Source of the DNA: an uncultured Saprospirales bacterium
GTDB taxonomy: Bacteria > Bacteroidota > Bacteroidia > Chitinophagales > JADIYW01
Length of the DNA stretch: 64,000 nt
Assembly: GCA_938008535.1 (NCBI GenBank)
Contig: CALLKF010000116.1
Span: forward strand, 1-64,000
Direction: 5' to 3'
A program made the position numbers and the translations under genes. The notes beneath the pieces were generated by a model. It was not told the origin of the DNA and searched no databases. It saw only the letters and a program-made list of their open reading frames with translations. Positions 6,847-14,979 of this stretch are shown piece after piece; position 1 is the first letter of the stretch, and the number at the start of each line of letters is the position of its first letter.

Positions 6847-8646
6847 TTAGAAACTATATTTCTTCGCTTCCAATACTTTAGCAGCGATTCTTCTGCGCGC
6901 GTCTTTGGTGTTTATCGTTTCATATTTTGTGTAGCGTTTCAAGCCCATTAACATAATACGTAACTCATCGCCTTCAGCAAATGATTGCAGCGCATGTTTG
7001 CCATCTATGTTTAATTTTTCTAACGCATCAGAAATAAATACTTTTGTCATATCAATTTGTGTTGCACAAGCTGCTTCACCTTTTATAGCAATTAATTTTT
7101 GAGTACGTAAAACCGTTGATTCCATTGAGTAAACAGCAGATAACATATCTGCAACGTTCATCAAAATTTCTTGCTCATGTTTTAATTTCGCCATCAATTT
7201 TTGTGCAGCAGCACCAGCAGTCATTAAGATTGCTTTTTTAGCATTTCTTACTGCTTTTGCTTCTGCTGCCAAAGGTGTTTCATCGGCATCACCACCATAA
7301 TCTGGAACACTCATTAATTCTTTTTGCACAGCCATCGCAGCCGTCATCATATCAATTTTACCAGACATCGCACGTTTCAATAACATATCTACAGAAAGCA
7401 AACGGTTGATTTCGTTGGTACCTTCAAAGATACGGTTGATACGAGCGTCTCTGTACGCACGTGCCGCTCCCAACTCTTCTGAGTAACCCATTCCACCGTG
7501 AATTTGTACATTTTCATCTACACAATAATCCAACACTTCTGAACCGATAAATTTCAACAATGAACATTCGATCGCATATTCTTCAGCAGCTTTCATAATG
7601 GCTTCTTGATAAGGCAAACCTGCTGCTACCAATTCTTTTTCTTTGTTGTCAATTGCGTCAGATGCACGGTAGCAAGCGCTTTGCAACGCGTAAATGCGTG
7701 TCGCCATTTCACCTAATTTATATTGAATAGCACCAAATGTTGCAATTGGAACTTTAAATTGTTGGCGTTCTAAAGCATATGTTGCAGCTTGTTCTATAGC
7801 AACTTTTGAACCGCCTAAAACACCAGCTGCCAATTTATATCTTCCAACATTTAAAATATTGAATGCAATTAAATGACCTTTGCCAATTTCGCCTAACAAA
7901 TTTTCTTTCGGTACTTTTACGTTTTCTAAAAATACTTGACGAGTAGAAGAACCTTTGATACCCATTTTTGCTTCTTCAGCACCTAACGAAAATCCTTCTA
8001 AATTTCTATCAATAATTAAAGCAGAAAATTTATCGCCATCAATTTGGCAAAAAACAATGTACACGTCAGCAAAACCAGCGTTGGTGATCCACATTTTTTG
8101 TCCGTTTACGATATAATGTGAGCCTTCTGCATTTAAAATTGCAGTTGTTTTAGCACCTAATGCATCAGAGCCAGAACCTGGTTCTGTTAAGCAATAAGAT
8201 GCTTTTAATTCGCCAGTTGCTAATTTTGGTAAGTAGTGTGCTTTTTGTTGTTCATTTCCGAAATAAACAATTGGCAATGTACCAATACCAATATGTGCAC
8301 CAACTGATAATGAAAATGAACTTGCGCGCGCCATGTTTTCTACCAATAAAGAATTGGTGTTAAAATCTTTTCCAGAGCCACCATATTCTTCAGGAATTGC
8401 TAAACCAAGCAAACCCAATTCGCCAGCTTTTAACAATAAAGATTCTGTTAAACCTGGTTCTTGTTTTTCAATTTTATCATAAACCGGTAAAATTTCAGTA
8501 TCAATAAATGATGTTACCATGTCAATGATCATTTGTTGTTCTTCGTTCAAATCTTCTGGAGTGAACGTGTCGTTATAGTTCATTTCTTTTACTAAGAATT
8601 CACCACCTTTCAATAAGTTTTTTACTTCTGATAATGTTTCGCTCAT
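6847..8646 (-). CDS. Acyl-CoA dehydrogenase family protein
   Basis: A 599-residue FAD enzyme catalysing alpha,beta-dehydrogenation of acyl-CoA thioesters in fatty-acid or branched-chain degradation. The acyl-CoA dehydrogenase core covers about residues 25-420, with the FAD/substrate motifs CLTEPGSGSDALGAKT and MWITNAGFADVY, and the C-terminal core signature QIHGGMGYSEELGAARAYRD followed by RINRIFEGTNEINRL. The remaining ~180 residues form an extra helical domain, as in VLCAD-type and many Bacteroidota enzymes of about 600 residues. No electron-transfer flavoprotein or other beta-oxidation gene is adjacent, so the chain-length specificity cannot be read from context. It has its own terminator and stands alone. 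Confidence 0.93.
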   Translation of the reverse strand: MSETLSEVKNLLKGGEFLVKEMNYNDTFTPEDLNEEQQMIIDMVTSFIDTEILPVYDKIEKQEPGLTESLLLKAGELGLLGLAIPEEYGGSGKDFNTNSLLVENMARASSFSLSVGAHIGIGTLPIVYFGNEQQKAHYLPKLATGELKASYCLTEPGSGSDALGAKTTAILNAEGSHYIVNGQKMWITNAGFADVYIVFCQIDGDKFSALIIDRNLEGFSLGAEEAKMGIKGSSTRQVFLENVKVPKENLLGEIGKGHLIAFNILNVGRYKLAAGVLGGSKVAIEQAATYALERQQFKVPIATFGAIQYKLGEMATRIYALQSACYRASDAIDNKEKELVAAGLPYQEAIMKAAEEYAIECSLLKFIGSEVLDYCVDENVQIHGGMGYSEELGAARAYRDARINRIFEGTNEINRLLSVDMLLKRAMSGKIDMMTAAMAVQKELMSVPDYGGDADETPLAAEAKAVRNAKKAILMTAGAAAQKLMAKLKHEQEILMNVADMLSAVYSMESTVLRTQKLIAIKGEAACATQIDMTKVFISDALEKLNIDGKHALQSFAEGDELRIMLMGLKRYTKYETINTKDARRRIAAKVLEAKKYSF

Positions 8647-8821
8647 TTTTATTTATTTAAGATTTTTAAAATTTAATACAGCTTCCAAGTTTTACTCAGA
8701 ATGATACAATAAAATTACAATGCATGCATTGAATTAACAAACGTTTGGTAAAAATGTTCAGTTAAGTATTTGTTATCAATTTTGTTACAAATTTGATAAC
8801 ACAATCAATCATATTTTAAAT

Positions 8822-8829
8822 TATTTTTG
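8822..8829 (+). promoter_or_regulatory. Candidate -7 box upstream of the Rieske gene
   Basis: TATTTTTG matches TAnnTTTG 26 bp before the ATG at 8856, in an otherwise featureless 209-bp divergent intergenic region. No TTG lies at the ideal -33 distance (the nearest is at 8793-8795), so the call is tentative. Confidence 0.35.
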
Positions 8830-8855
8830 TAATTAGAACTACGAAATTAATTCTA

Positions 8856-9893
8856 ATGGCATCTTATAAACGAATTCCATTAAAACCATATCCAAATGGT
8901 TGGTATGTAATTGCACACTCGCGTGAAATAAAAAACGGCGAAATCATCACCAAACGATTTGCAGGAAAAGACGTAATACTTTTCAGAACTGAAAGCGGAA
9001 AATTAGCCATTACAGAGCCGTATTGTCCGCACATGGGTGGCCATTTTGGGTATGGTGGAAAAGTAGAAGGTGAAAGCATCAAATGTCCATTTCATCATTT
9101 TTGCTTTGATACCAAAGGTGATTGCACGGCAACTGGTTACGGTTCAAAACCATCTTCAAAATTAAAATTACCTACTTATTTTTCCGATGAAAAAAATGAC
9201 TTGGTGTTAATATGGTTTGATGAAAAAAACAATGCGCCAACTTGGTTTGTGCCTCAAGAAGATTGGAAGGACTGGACAGAAGTTTTATTTGCTCAATATG
9301 ATTTGAATTCGCATCCGCAGGAAACAACGGAAAACAGCGTGGATGTTGGCCATTTTTCTATTGTGCATGGCTACACTGGTGTGGAAACCTTGCACGAAAT
9401 GGAAAGCCACAATCACTATTTATACGCAAAATATGCGATGCACAGAATTGCTGATTTTGTTGGAAAGAAAAAAAACATCAGAACTGAATTTAATGTGAAT
9501 GTGCATGGCTTAGGTTACTCGTTTGTAAATGCTGAAATTCCTGAATTGGATTTTAAAATGCGAAATTTTGTGTTGCCAACACCAACAGATAATGGCAAGT
9601 TAAAACTAACGATAGGTGTTAGTATAAAAAAGTTAGAAAACAGAGCAAAAATTTCGCCGTTACTAAAAGTATTACCAAATAAATTAGCTACTGATTTAGT
9701 TTTAAAAAATACCTACAAAGGATATTGCCATGATGTAAGTCAGGATTTTAAAATTTGGGAAAACAAAATCTATATTGATCCACCAATATTAGCCAAAGGC
9801 GATGGTCCGGTTGCTCAATACAGAATGTGGGCACAACAATTCTATTATGATGATTCCATGCAGCCAAATTATGCAACGAATGCAATAGAATAA
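8856..9893 (+). CDS. Rieske-type non-heme iron oxygenase (KshA/Neverland-like)
   Basis: A 345-residue oxygenase component. The Rieske [2Fe-2S] ligands are C57/H59 (CPHMGGH) and C77/H80 (CPFHH). The catalytic mononuclear iron motif follows as D163-H166-H171 in NSVDVGHFSIVHG, with a likely third ligand in HDVSQDFKIWE near residue 305. This domain order and spacing are those of the KshA/cholesterol-7-desaturase (DAF-36/Neverland) branch of Rieske oxygenases, which often act on steroid-like or hydrophobic substrates. No ferredoxin reductase is nearby. It precedes tryptophan dioxygenase by 87 bp in the same direction, but nothing in known kynurenine chemistry needs it, so the substrate is unknown. 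Confidence 0.85.
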   Translation: MASYKRIPLKPYPNGWYVIAHSREIKNGEIITKRFAGKDVILFRTESGKLAITEPYCPHMGGHFGYGGKVEGESIKCPFHHFCFDTKGDCTATGYGSKPSSKLKLPTYFSDEKNDLVLIWFDEKNNAPTWFVPQEDWKDWTEVLFAQYDLNSHPQETTENSVDVGHFSIVHGYTGVETLHEMESHNHYLYAKYAMHRIADFVGKKKNIRTEFNVNVHGLGYSFVNAEIPELDFKMRNFVLPTPTDNGKLKLTIGVSIKKLENRAKISPLLKVLPNKLATDLVLKNTYKGYCHDVSQDFKIWENKIYIDPPILAKGDGPVAQYRMWAQQFYYDDSMQPNYATNAIE

Positions 9894-9980
9894 AAATTAT
9901 TTTTATTACATGCACTTTATCTTTTCATTAGAAAATATCTCAATTTATTTTGTTTAATTTTGAGTATTCAAAATCACAAA

Positions 9981-10889
9981 ATGAATAGAGAAGAAATTTT
10001 AAATGCTATCGATGAGAAATACAAAGCCATTGGACAAGATACTGACGTTCATTTATTAGGTTTATTGCATGCTGAACCTATTACCTATTGGAATTATATT
10101 AACGTAGATGCACTGCTTGGTTTACAAATTCAGCGCACTAAATTGCCTGATGAAATGATCTTCATTATGTATCACCAAATTAATGAGTTGTTATTTAAAA
10201 TGATTTTATGGGAAATTGAACAAGTTGCATCATCAGCTACTGTTTCTACAGAAAAATTCTCTTTACATCTAAATAGAATTAGCAGATATTTTGATATGCT
10301 TTCATCGTCTTTTGATATAATGAAAGAAGGCATGGAAAGAGAACAATATCTTAAATTCAGAAATACCTTGACACCAGCCAGCGGTTTCCAAAGTGCACAA
10401 TATCGCAAAATTGAATTTGCTTCTACTGAGTTAATTAATTTAATTGATTTCAGATTTAGAGCAACTATAGATCGCAACACACCTTTCGAACATGCATACG
10501 AACATTTATATTGGCAAGCAGCTGGCAAAGATTATAAAACTGGTAAAAAATCTACTTTGTTAAATAATTTTGATAAACGTTATTTGGAAGAATTTATAAC
10601 GTTTATGAAAGAATACAACACTACAAATCTTTGGACAAAATTTAAAGGTTTACCTGAGGAAGATCAAAAAAATGATGAGTTAGTAAAAGCCATGCGTCAC
10701 TATGATTACACCGTAAATATAAAATGGGTAATGGCGCATTTAAACGCAGCGAAAAAATACATTGGCGATGGTGATGCAACTGGTGGTAGCGAATGGCAAA
10801 AATACATGCATCCAAAATATCAGCGTAGAATTTTCTTTCCTGAATTATGGACGAAAGAAGAATTGGAAAATTGGGGAAATGAGGTGTAA
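9981..10889 (+). CDS. kynA: Tryptophan 2,3-dioxygenase
   Basis: A heme dioxygenase that opens the indole ring of tryptophan to N-formylkynurenine, the first step of the cluster. About 302 residues, close to the family's usual length. Recognisable motifs are LGLLHAEPITYWNYINVDAL, the substrate-site helix MIFIMYHQINELLFKMILWE, FRNTLTPASGFQSAQYR, and the C-terminal TGGSEWQKYM with FFPELW. I chose ATG 9981 over a TTG 21 bp upstream, since MNREEILNAIDEKY looks like a natural N-terminus. It begins the kynurenine gene run. Confidence 0.95.
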   Translation: MNREEILNAIDEKYKAIGQDTDVHLLGLLHAEPITYWNYINVDALLGLQIQRTKLPDEMIFIMYHQINELLFKMILWEIEQVASSATVSTEKFSLHLNRISRYFDMLSSSFDIMKEGMEREQYLKFRNTLTPASGFQSAQYRKIEFASTELINLIDFRFRATIDRNTPFEHAYEHLYWQAAGKDYKTGKKSTLLNNFDKRYLEEFITFMKEYNTTNLWTKFKGLPEEDQKNDELVKAMRHYDYTVNIKWVMAHLNAAKKYIGDGDATGGSEWQKYMHPKYQRRIFFPELWTKEELENWGNEV

Positions 10890-10936
10890 TTGAATAATAA
10901 AATAATGTAGTAATGAAAAAATGAAACCTTATAATT

Positions 10937-11677
10937 ATGCTTGCTTCTATTCAACACAACGAACAAACTTACAAAGTAGATTTATCCAAACCAATTGATA
11001 TTTCTTTGCCAATAAAAGTTGGTGGTGTAAAAGCATGGTATGTGGATGAACCAACGTTTGAGCCAGTAAAAATAGGCGATTGGATTGGTGAAGTGAAACA
11101 AGGTGGCTCTGTCAATTTCAGAAATGTATTTTTCAATCCACACGGACATGGCACGCATACTGAATGTGTTGGACATATAAGTAAAGAAGATTATTCTGTC
11201 AATAATAGTTTGAAACAATTTCATTTTATTGCGCAATTAATTTCTGTTTTACCAGATGAAATAAATGACGATTTTATCATTACAAAAAAAACATTGCAAC
11301 CTTTTTTGGAAAACAATTCTACAGAAGCAATTATTATCAGAACACTTTCTAATTCAACTGAAAAAATAGATAAAAACTATTCTAATACTAATCCAGCTTT
11401 TATTGATGAAGAAGCGATGAAATATATCATATCAAAAGGAATTAACCACGTATTATTAGACACACCTAGCGTGGATAAAGAACAAGATGGCGGAAAATTA
11501 TTGTCGCATCATGCATTTTGGCAATATCCTGAAAACACAAATACTTTCAGAACCATAACTGAATTAGTTTTTATCAAAGATGAAATTCCTGATGGAATTT
11601 ATTTGCTAAATCTACAAGTAGCTGCTTTTGAAAATGATTCTGCACCATCACGACCTGTCTTATTTCAATTAATTTAA
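10937..11677 (+). CDS. kynB: Cyclase-family metal hydrolase, probable kynurenine formamidase
   Basis: A 246-residue member of the cyclase/arylformamidase family, placed directly after tryptophan dioxygenase. The expected reaction is hydrolysis of N-formylkynurenine to kynurenine and formate. The canonical family motif HxGTHxDxPxH appears here as PHGHGTHTECVGH (68-80): GTH and the last His are kept, but the first His is shifted by one, Asp is Glu and Pro is Val. A second conserved block, LLDTPSVDKEQDGGKLLSHHAF, is typical. The family also includes other amide and ester hydrolases, so the formamidase role rests partly on gene context. Confidence 0.75.
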   Translation: MLASIQHNEQTYKVDLSKPIDISLPIKVGGVKAWYVDEPTFEPVKIGDWIGEVKQGGSVNFRNVFFNPHGHGTHTECVGHISKEDYSVNNSLKQFHFIAQLISVLPDEINDDFIITKKTLQPFLENNSTEAIIIRTLSNSTEKIDKNYSNTNPAFIDEEAMKYIISKGINHVLLDTPSVDKEQDGGKLLSHHAFWQYPENTNTFRTITELVFIKDEIPDGIYLLNLQVAAFENDSAPSRPVLFQLI

Positions 11678-11767
11678 TAAGATTAGACTTACTATTCCAT
11701 TCAAAATTTAATTAGCTTAACAACTATTTTTTTTGTTTATTTGTTTTGATAATTTTTAGTAAAAAGA

Positions 11768-12556
11768 ATGGATTTAAATCTTCAAAATAAATATGCATTA
11801 GTTTGTGGCAGCACACAAGGTATCGGCAAAGCTGTTGCAATAGAATTAGCAAAACTCGGTGCTACTATTATTTTATTGGCTCGAAATGAAGATGCATTAA
11901 AATCTACTTTGTTAGATTTAGATATTTCAAAAAATCAACAACACAAATATATTGTCGCTGATTTTTCGGATGCTGAAAATCTAAAAAAAACCATTGAAAC
12001 ATTTTTACAAAAAAATCCACCAATTCATATTTTAATTAATAACACTGGTGGTCCAGCAGCAGGTCAAGTATCTACTGCAACTACTGATGAATTTATTGCA
12101 GCGTTCAACAACCATCTAATTTGCAATCATATTTTAGCACAAGCAATTATTCCAGGAATGAAAGCAGAAAAATACGGACGCATTATCAATATTATTTCTA
12201 CTTCTGTAAAACAACCTATACCAGGTCTTGGTGTATCTAACACCATTCGTGCTGCGGTTGCAAACTGGTCGAAAACATTGGCTGGCGAAGTTGCGCAATT
12301 TGGTATCACTGTAAATAATATTTTGCCTGGTGCAACAAACACCATTCGTTTGCAAACTATTTTTGAAAACAAAGCAACCAAAACCGGAAAATCTATTGAC
12401 GAAATAAAGCAAGAAATGTTAGAAGAAATTCCTGCGAAACGCTTTGCAGAACCAAATGAAATTGCCAACGCCATTGCATTTTTAGCATCCCCAGCTGCTG
12501 CTTATATTAATGGAATAAATGTTCCTGTTGATGGTGGACGAACTGCTTGTTTATAA
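11768..12556 (+). CDS. Atypical short-chain dehydrogenase/reductase (SDR)
   Basis: A 262-residue Rossmann protein. The cofactor-binding loop CGSTQGIGKAVA and the NNTGGP motif (equivalent to NNAG) are intact, and the C-terminal PVDGGRT is typical of FabG-like SDRs. The normal catalytic YxxxK is not present: the aligned region reads VKQPIPGLGVSNTIRAAVANW, with serine/valine for Tyr and Arg for Lys. A family of such SDRs exists from memory, with unknown substrates. It sits between the formamidase and the semialdehyde dehydrogenase genes (9 bp before the latter), so a role in lower kynurenine catabolism is likely but undefined. Confidence 0.8.
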   Translation: MDLNLQNKYALVCGSTQGIGKAVAIELAKLGATIILLARNEDALKSTLLDLDISKNQQHKYIVADFSDAENLKKTIETFLQKNPPIHILINNTGGPAAGQVSTATTDEFIAAFNNHLICNHILAQAIIPGMKAEKYGRIINIISTSVKQPIPGLGVSNTIRAAVANWSKTLAGEVAQFGITVNNILPGATNTIRLQTIFENKATKTGKSIDEIKQEMLEEIPAKRFAEPNEIANAIAFLASPAAAYINGINVPVDGGRTACL

Positions 12557-12565
12557 TAAAAAATC

Positions 12566-14014
12566 ATGTCAACTAAAATCATACATAATTATATTAACGG
12601 CGAATTAGTTGCTCCAAATTCCAATCAATATATTGATGTCATAAATCCTGCAACGGCTGAAGTGTATGCAGCATTACCTGACTCAGATGAAACCGATGTT
12701 CAACGTGCATACGAAGCATCAGCAACTGCATTTCCAAGTTGGTCAACATACACAACAGAAAAACGTTCTCAAATTTTAGTAAAAATCGCCGATTTAATTT
12801 TAATCAATTTAGATAAATTAGCATTAGCAGAATCTATTGACAATGGCAAACCTTTACAGCTTGCTAAAACTGTTGATATTCCACGTGCAGCAGCAAATTT
12901 TCATTTTTTCGGCACCGCTATTTTACATTTTTCCAGCGAATCACATTTCATGGAAGAAGGTGCAATCAACTATACACTTCGCCAACCTTTAGGTGTTGTA
13001 GGTTGCATTTCGCCTTGGAATTTGCCTTTGTATTTATTTACCTGGAAAATTGCACCAGCGTTGGCTGCTGGAAATTGCGTAGTTGCCAAACCATCAGAAA
13101 TAACACCGATGACTGCTTTCCTATTATCAGAAATTTGTATCGAAGCTGGATTGCCAAAAGGTGTTTTAAATATAGTACATGGCTACGGTAACAAAATTGG
13201 AAATGCCATTGTTTCGCATCCAAAAATAACAGCGATTTCATTTACTGGTGGCACACAAACTGGCGCAGCTATTGCAAAAATTGCTGCACCAATGTTTAAG
13301 AAATTATCTTTAGAATTAGGTGGAAAAAATCCAACGATTATTTTTGCAGATTGCGATTATGAAAAAATGATTACAACTGTAATGCGTTCTGCATTTTCGA
13401 ATCAAGGACAAATTTGTTTATGTGGTTCACGCATTTTTATTGAACGACCTTTGTACGAAAAATTTAAAAATGATTTTGTCAATAAAACAAATGAATTAAT
13501 TATTGGTGATCCATTGGAAGAAAAAACAACTATTGGTGCTATTGTTTCAAAACAACATTTACAAAAAGTAATTTCTTATATCGATTTGTCAAAACAAGAA
13601 GGCGGAAAAATTATAGCTGGTGGAAATCAGGTAAAAATAAATGGCAGATGTTCGAACGGATACTTCTTAGAGCCAACAATTATTGAAGGTTTGACTTATG
13701 ATTGCAGAACCAACCAAGAAGAAATTTTTGGTCCAGTTGTAACCATTATGCCATTTGATACCGAAGAAGAAGTGTTGCAATATGCAAATAGTACTACGTA
13801 TGGTTTGGCTGCTTCTGTCTGGACAGAAAATTTAAGTCGCGCTCATCGAATAGCAGAAAATATAAAAACAGGAATTGTTTGGATTAACTGTTGGATGATT
13901 CGTGATTTACGCACACCATTTGGTGGTACAAAAAATTCTGGTGTTGGCCGTGAAGGTGGTTGGGAAGCATTACGTTTTTTTACGGAAGCAAAAAACGTTT
14001 GTATAAAATATTGA
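12566..14014 (+). CDS. amnC: Aldehyde dehydrogenase, probable 2-aminomuconate 6-semialdehyde dehydrogenase
   Basis: A 482-residue NAD-dependent aldehyde dehydrogenase. The catalytic Glu lies in LELGGKNP and the catalytic Cys in FSNQGQICLCGSRIF; the cofactor region includes PWNLPLYLFTWKIAPALAAG and FTGGTQTG. The C-terminus WMIRDLRTPFGGTKNSGVGR, with EGG after it, is characteristic of the ALDH8A1/hydroxymuconic-semialdehyde dehydrogenase branch. In this cluster it should oxidise 2-aminomuconate 6-semialdehyde, made by the ACMS decarboxylase encoded further down, to 2-aminomuconate. Specificity is inferred from subfamily and context. Confidence 0.85.
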   Translation: MSTKIIHNYINGELVAPNSNQYIDVINPATAEVYAALPDSDETDVQRAYEASATAFPSWSTYTTEKRSQILVKIADLILINLDKLALAESIDNGKPLQLAKTVDIPRAAANFHFFGTAILHFSSESHFMEEGAINYTLRQPLGVVGCISPWNLPLYLFTWKIAPALAAGNCVVAKPSEITPMTAFLLSEICIEAGLPKGVLNIVHGYGNKIGNAIVSHPKITAISFTGGTQTGAAIAKIAAPMFKKLSLELGGKNPTIIFADCDYEKMITTVMRSAFSNQGQICLCGSRIFIERPLYEKFKNDFVNKTNELIIGDPLEEKTTIGAIVSKQHLQKVISYIDLSKQEGGKIIAGGNQVKINGRCSNGYFLEPTIIEGLTYDCRTNQEEIFGPVVTIMPFDTEEEVLQYANSTTYGLAASVWTENLSRAHRIAENIKTGIVWINCWMIRDLRTPFGGTKNSGVGREGGWEALRFFTEAKNVCIKY

Positions 14015-14021
14015 GTGAACG

Positions 14022-14049
14022 TTAAAAGTGATAAGTTATAGGTTCTACG
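14022..14049 (-). repeat. Short 7-bp-periodic repeat patch
   Basis: TAAAAGT, GATAAGT, TATAGGT and TCTACGA form four degenerate 7-bp units (minus-strand ACNTWNN type), filling most of the 45-bp gap between the aldehyde dehydrogenase and the next gene. This is the weakest member of the repeat family in the window. Confidence 0.5.
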
Positions 14050-14059
14050 ACGAAAAAAC

Positions 14060-14458
14060 ATGAAAAATTTTATCTCAAATCTAGCATTACATCCTAAAAA
14101 AATATTTCTTTTTGATGCTATTGGAGCATTTGTAGCATCTTTATTTTTATGTTTGATTTATTTTATATTTTATAAAAACTTTGGACTGCCAAAACAAAGT
14201 ATTTTATACTTAATGATTTTTGCAATTTGTTGTTGTCTATATTCGACATACTGTTACTACTTTATTCATTCAAATCAAAATAAATATATCAAAGGCATTA
14301 TCATTGCAAATATTATTTATCTTATATTTACGATAGTACAAATCGGCTATTTTTATAATTACCTAAACATATCTGGTTGGATTTATTTTTGTTTAGATAT
14401 AATGATTATAAGTTTTGTAATTTTTATAGAAATAAAAACATCTAAACACTTAAAGTAG
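14060..14458 (+). CDS. Small four-helix membrane protein of unknown function
   Basis: A 132-residue protein with four hydrophobic segments, at about residues 19-40, 48-69, 77-98 and 104-125, and short lysine-rich connections. There is no signal peptidase site and no recognisable motif. It sits inside the kynurenine run, 6 bp before the RidA-family gene, so it is probably co-transcribed. Possible roles are membrane transport or simply a hitch-hiking gene; neither can be supported further. It is more AT-rich than the neighbouring enzymes, as expected for hydrophobic codons. Confidence 0.65.
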   Translation: MKNFISNLALHPKKIFLFDAIGAFVASLFLCLIYFIFYKNFGLPKQSILYLMIFAICCCLYSTYCYYFIHSNQNKYIKGIIIANIIYLIFTIVQIGYFYNYLNISGWIYFCLDIMIISFVIFIEIKTSKHLK

Positions 14459-14464
14459 AAAATA

Positions 14465-14881
14465 ATGACAGAAAATATCAGCCATTCATCAAAAGCACCA
14501 GAACCAGTTGGTGCCTATCCACATGCAAGACGCGTTGGAAATTTATTATTTCTTTCTGGTGTTGGACCACGAGAAAAAGGTACTAAAAAAATTCCTGGTG
14601 TTGAATTGGATGAACAAGGAAATATTATTTCTTATGATATTGAAACGCAATGTCATTCTGTTTTTCAAAATATAAAATATATTTTGGAAGATGCAGGTTC
14701 TGACTGGAAAAACATTGTTGACGTAACAGTTTTTTTGACAAACATGAAAGCTGATTTTAAAACATACAATCGCATTTATGCTGAATATTTTAAAGATAAT
14801 CAGCCATGCAGAACAACGATTGAAATTTTAAGCTTACCAACACCGATTGCCATTGAATTAAAAGTGATTGCTGTGATTTAA
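14465..14881 (+). CDS. amnD: RidA-family protein, probable 2-aminomuconate deaminase
   Basis: A 138-residue YjgF/YER057c/UK114 (RidA) fold protein. Family motifs are KAPEPVGAYPHARRVGNLLF, FLSGVGPR, a middle LEDAGSDWKNIVDVTVFLTN, and the C-terminal PCRTTIEILSLPTPIAIELK with the Arg that contacts substrate carboxylates. The N-terminal half with its longer loop (GTKKIPGVELDEQGNI) is typical of the branch annotated as 2-aminomuconate deaminase. In this cluster it should convert 2-aminomuconate to a hydroxymuconate/4-oxalocrotonate product with release of ammonia. General RidA imine hydrolysis is the alternative. Confidence 0.8.
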   Translation: MTENISHSSKAPEPVGAYPHARRVGNLLFLSGVGPREKGTKKIPGVELDEQGNIISYDIETQCHSVFQNIKYILEDAGSDWKNIVDVTVFLTNMKADFKTYNRIYAEYFKDNQPCRTTIEILSLPTPIAIELKVIAVI

Positions 14882-14887
14882 AGAAGT

Positions 14888-14971
14888 AAGTTATAGGTTA
14901 TAAGTTATACGATTTTCTATTTCAATATAACTAACAACTTATAGCTAATAACTAATAACCTATAACTAATA
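14888..14971. repeat. Facing arrays of 7-bp tandem repeats
   Basis: Left arm 14888-14908 is three units AAGTTAT, AGGTTAT, AAGTTAT. Right arm 14930-14971 is six units in the complementary orientation: ACTAACA, ACTTATA, GCTAATA, ACTAATA, ACCTATA, ACTAATA. The arms can pair around a ~21-nt centre, so the transcript between the deaminase and dioxygenase genes could fold as a hairpin. It occupies almost the whole 98-bp gap. No transposase or terminal duplication is visible. Confidence 0.85.
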
Positions 14972-14979
14972 ACACAAAC

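Noticed and set aside
8647..8855. tRNA or small RNA gene in the divergent gap
   Set aside because: The 209-bp region is AT-rich with no cloverleaf-like pairing, no conserved T-loop sequence and no strong hairpin.
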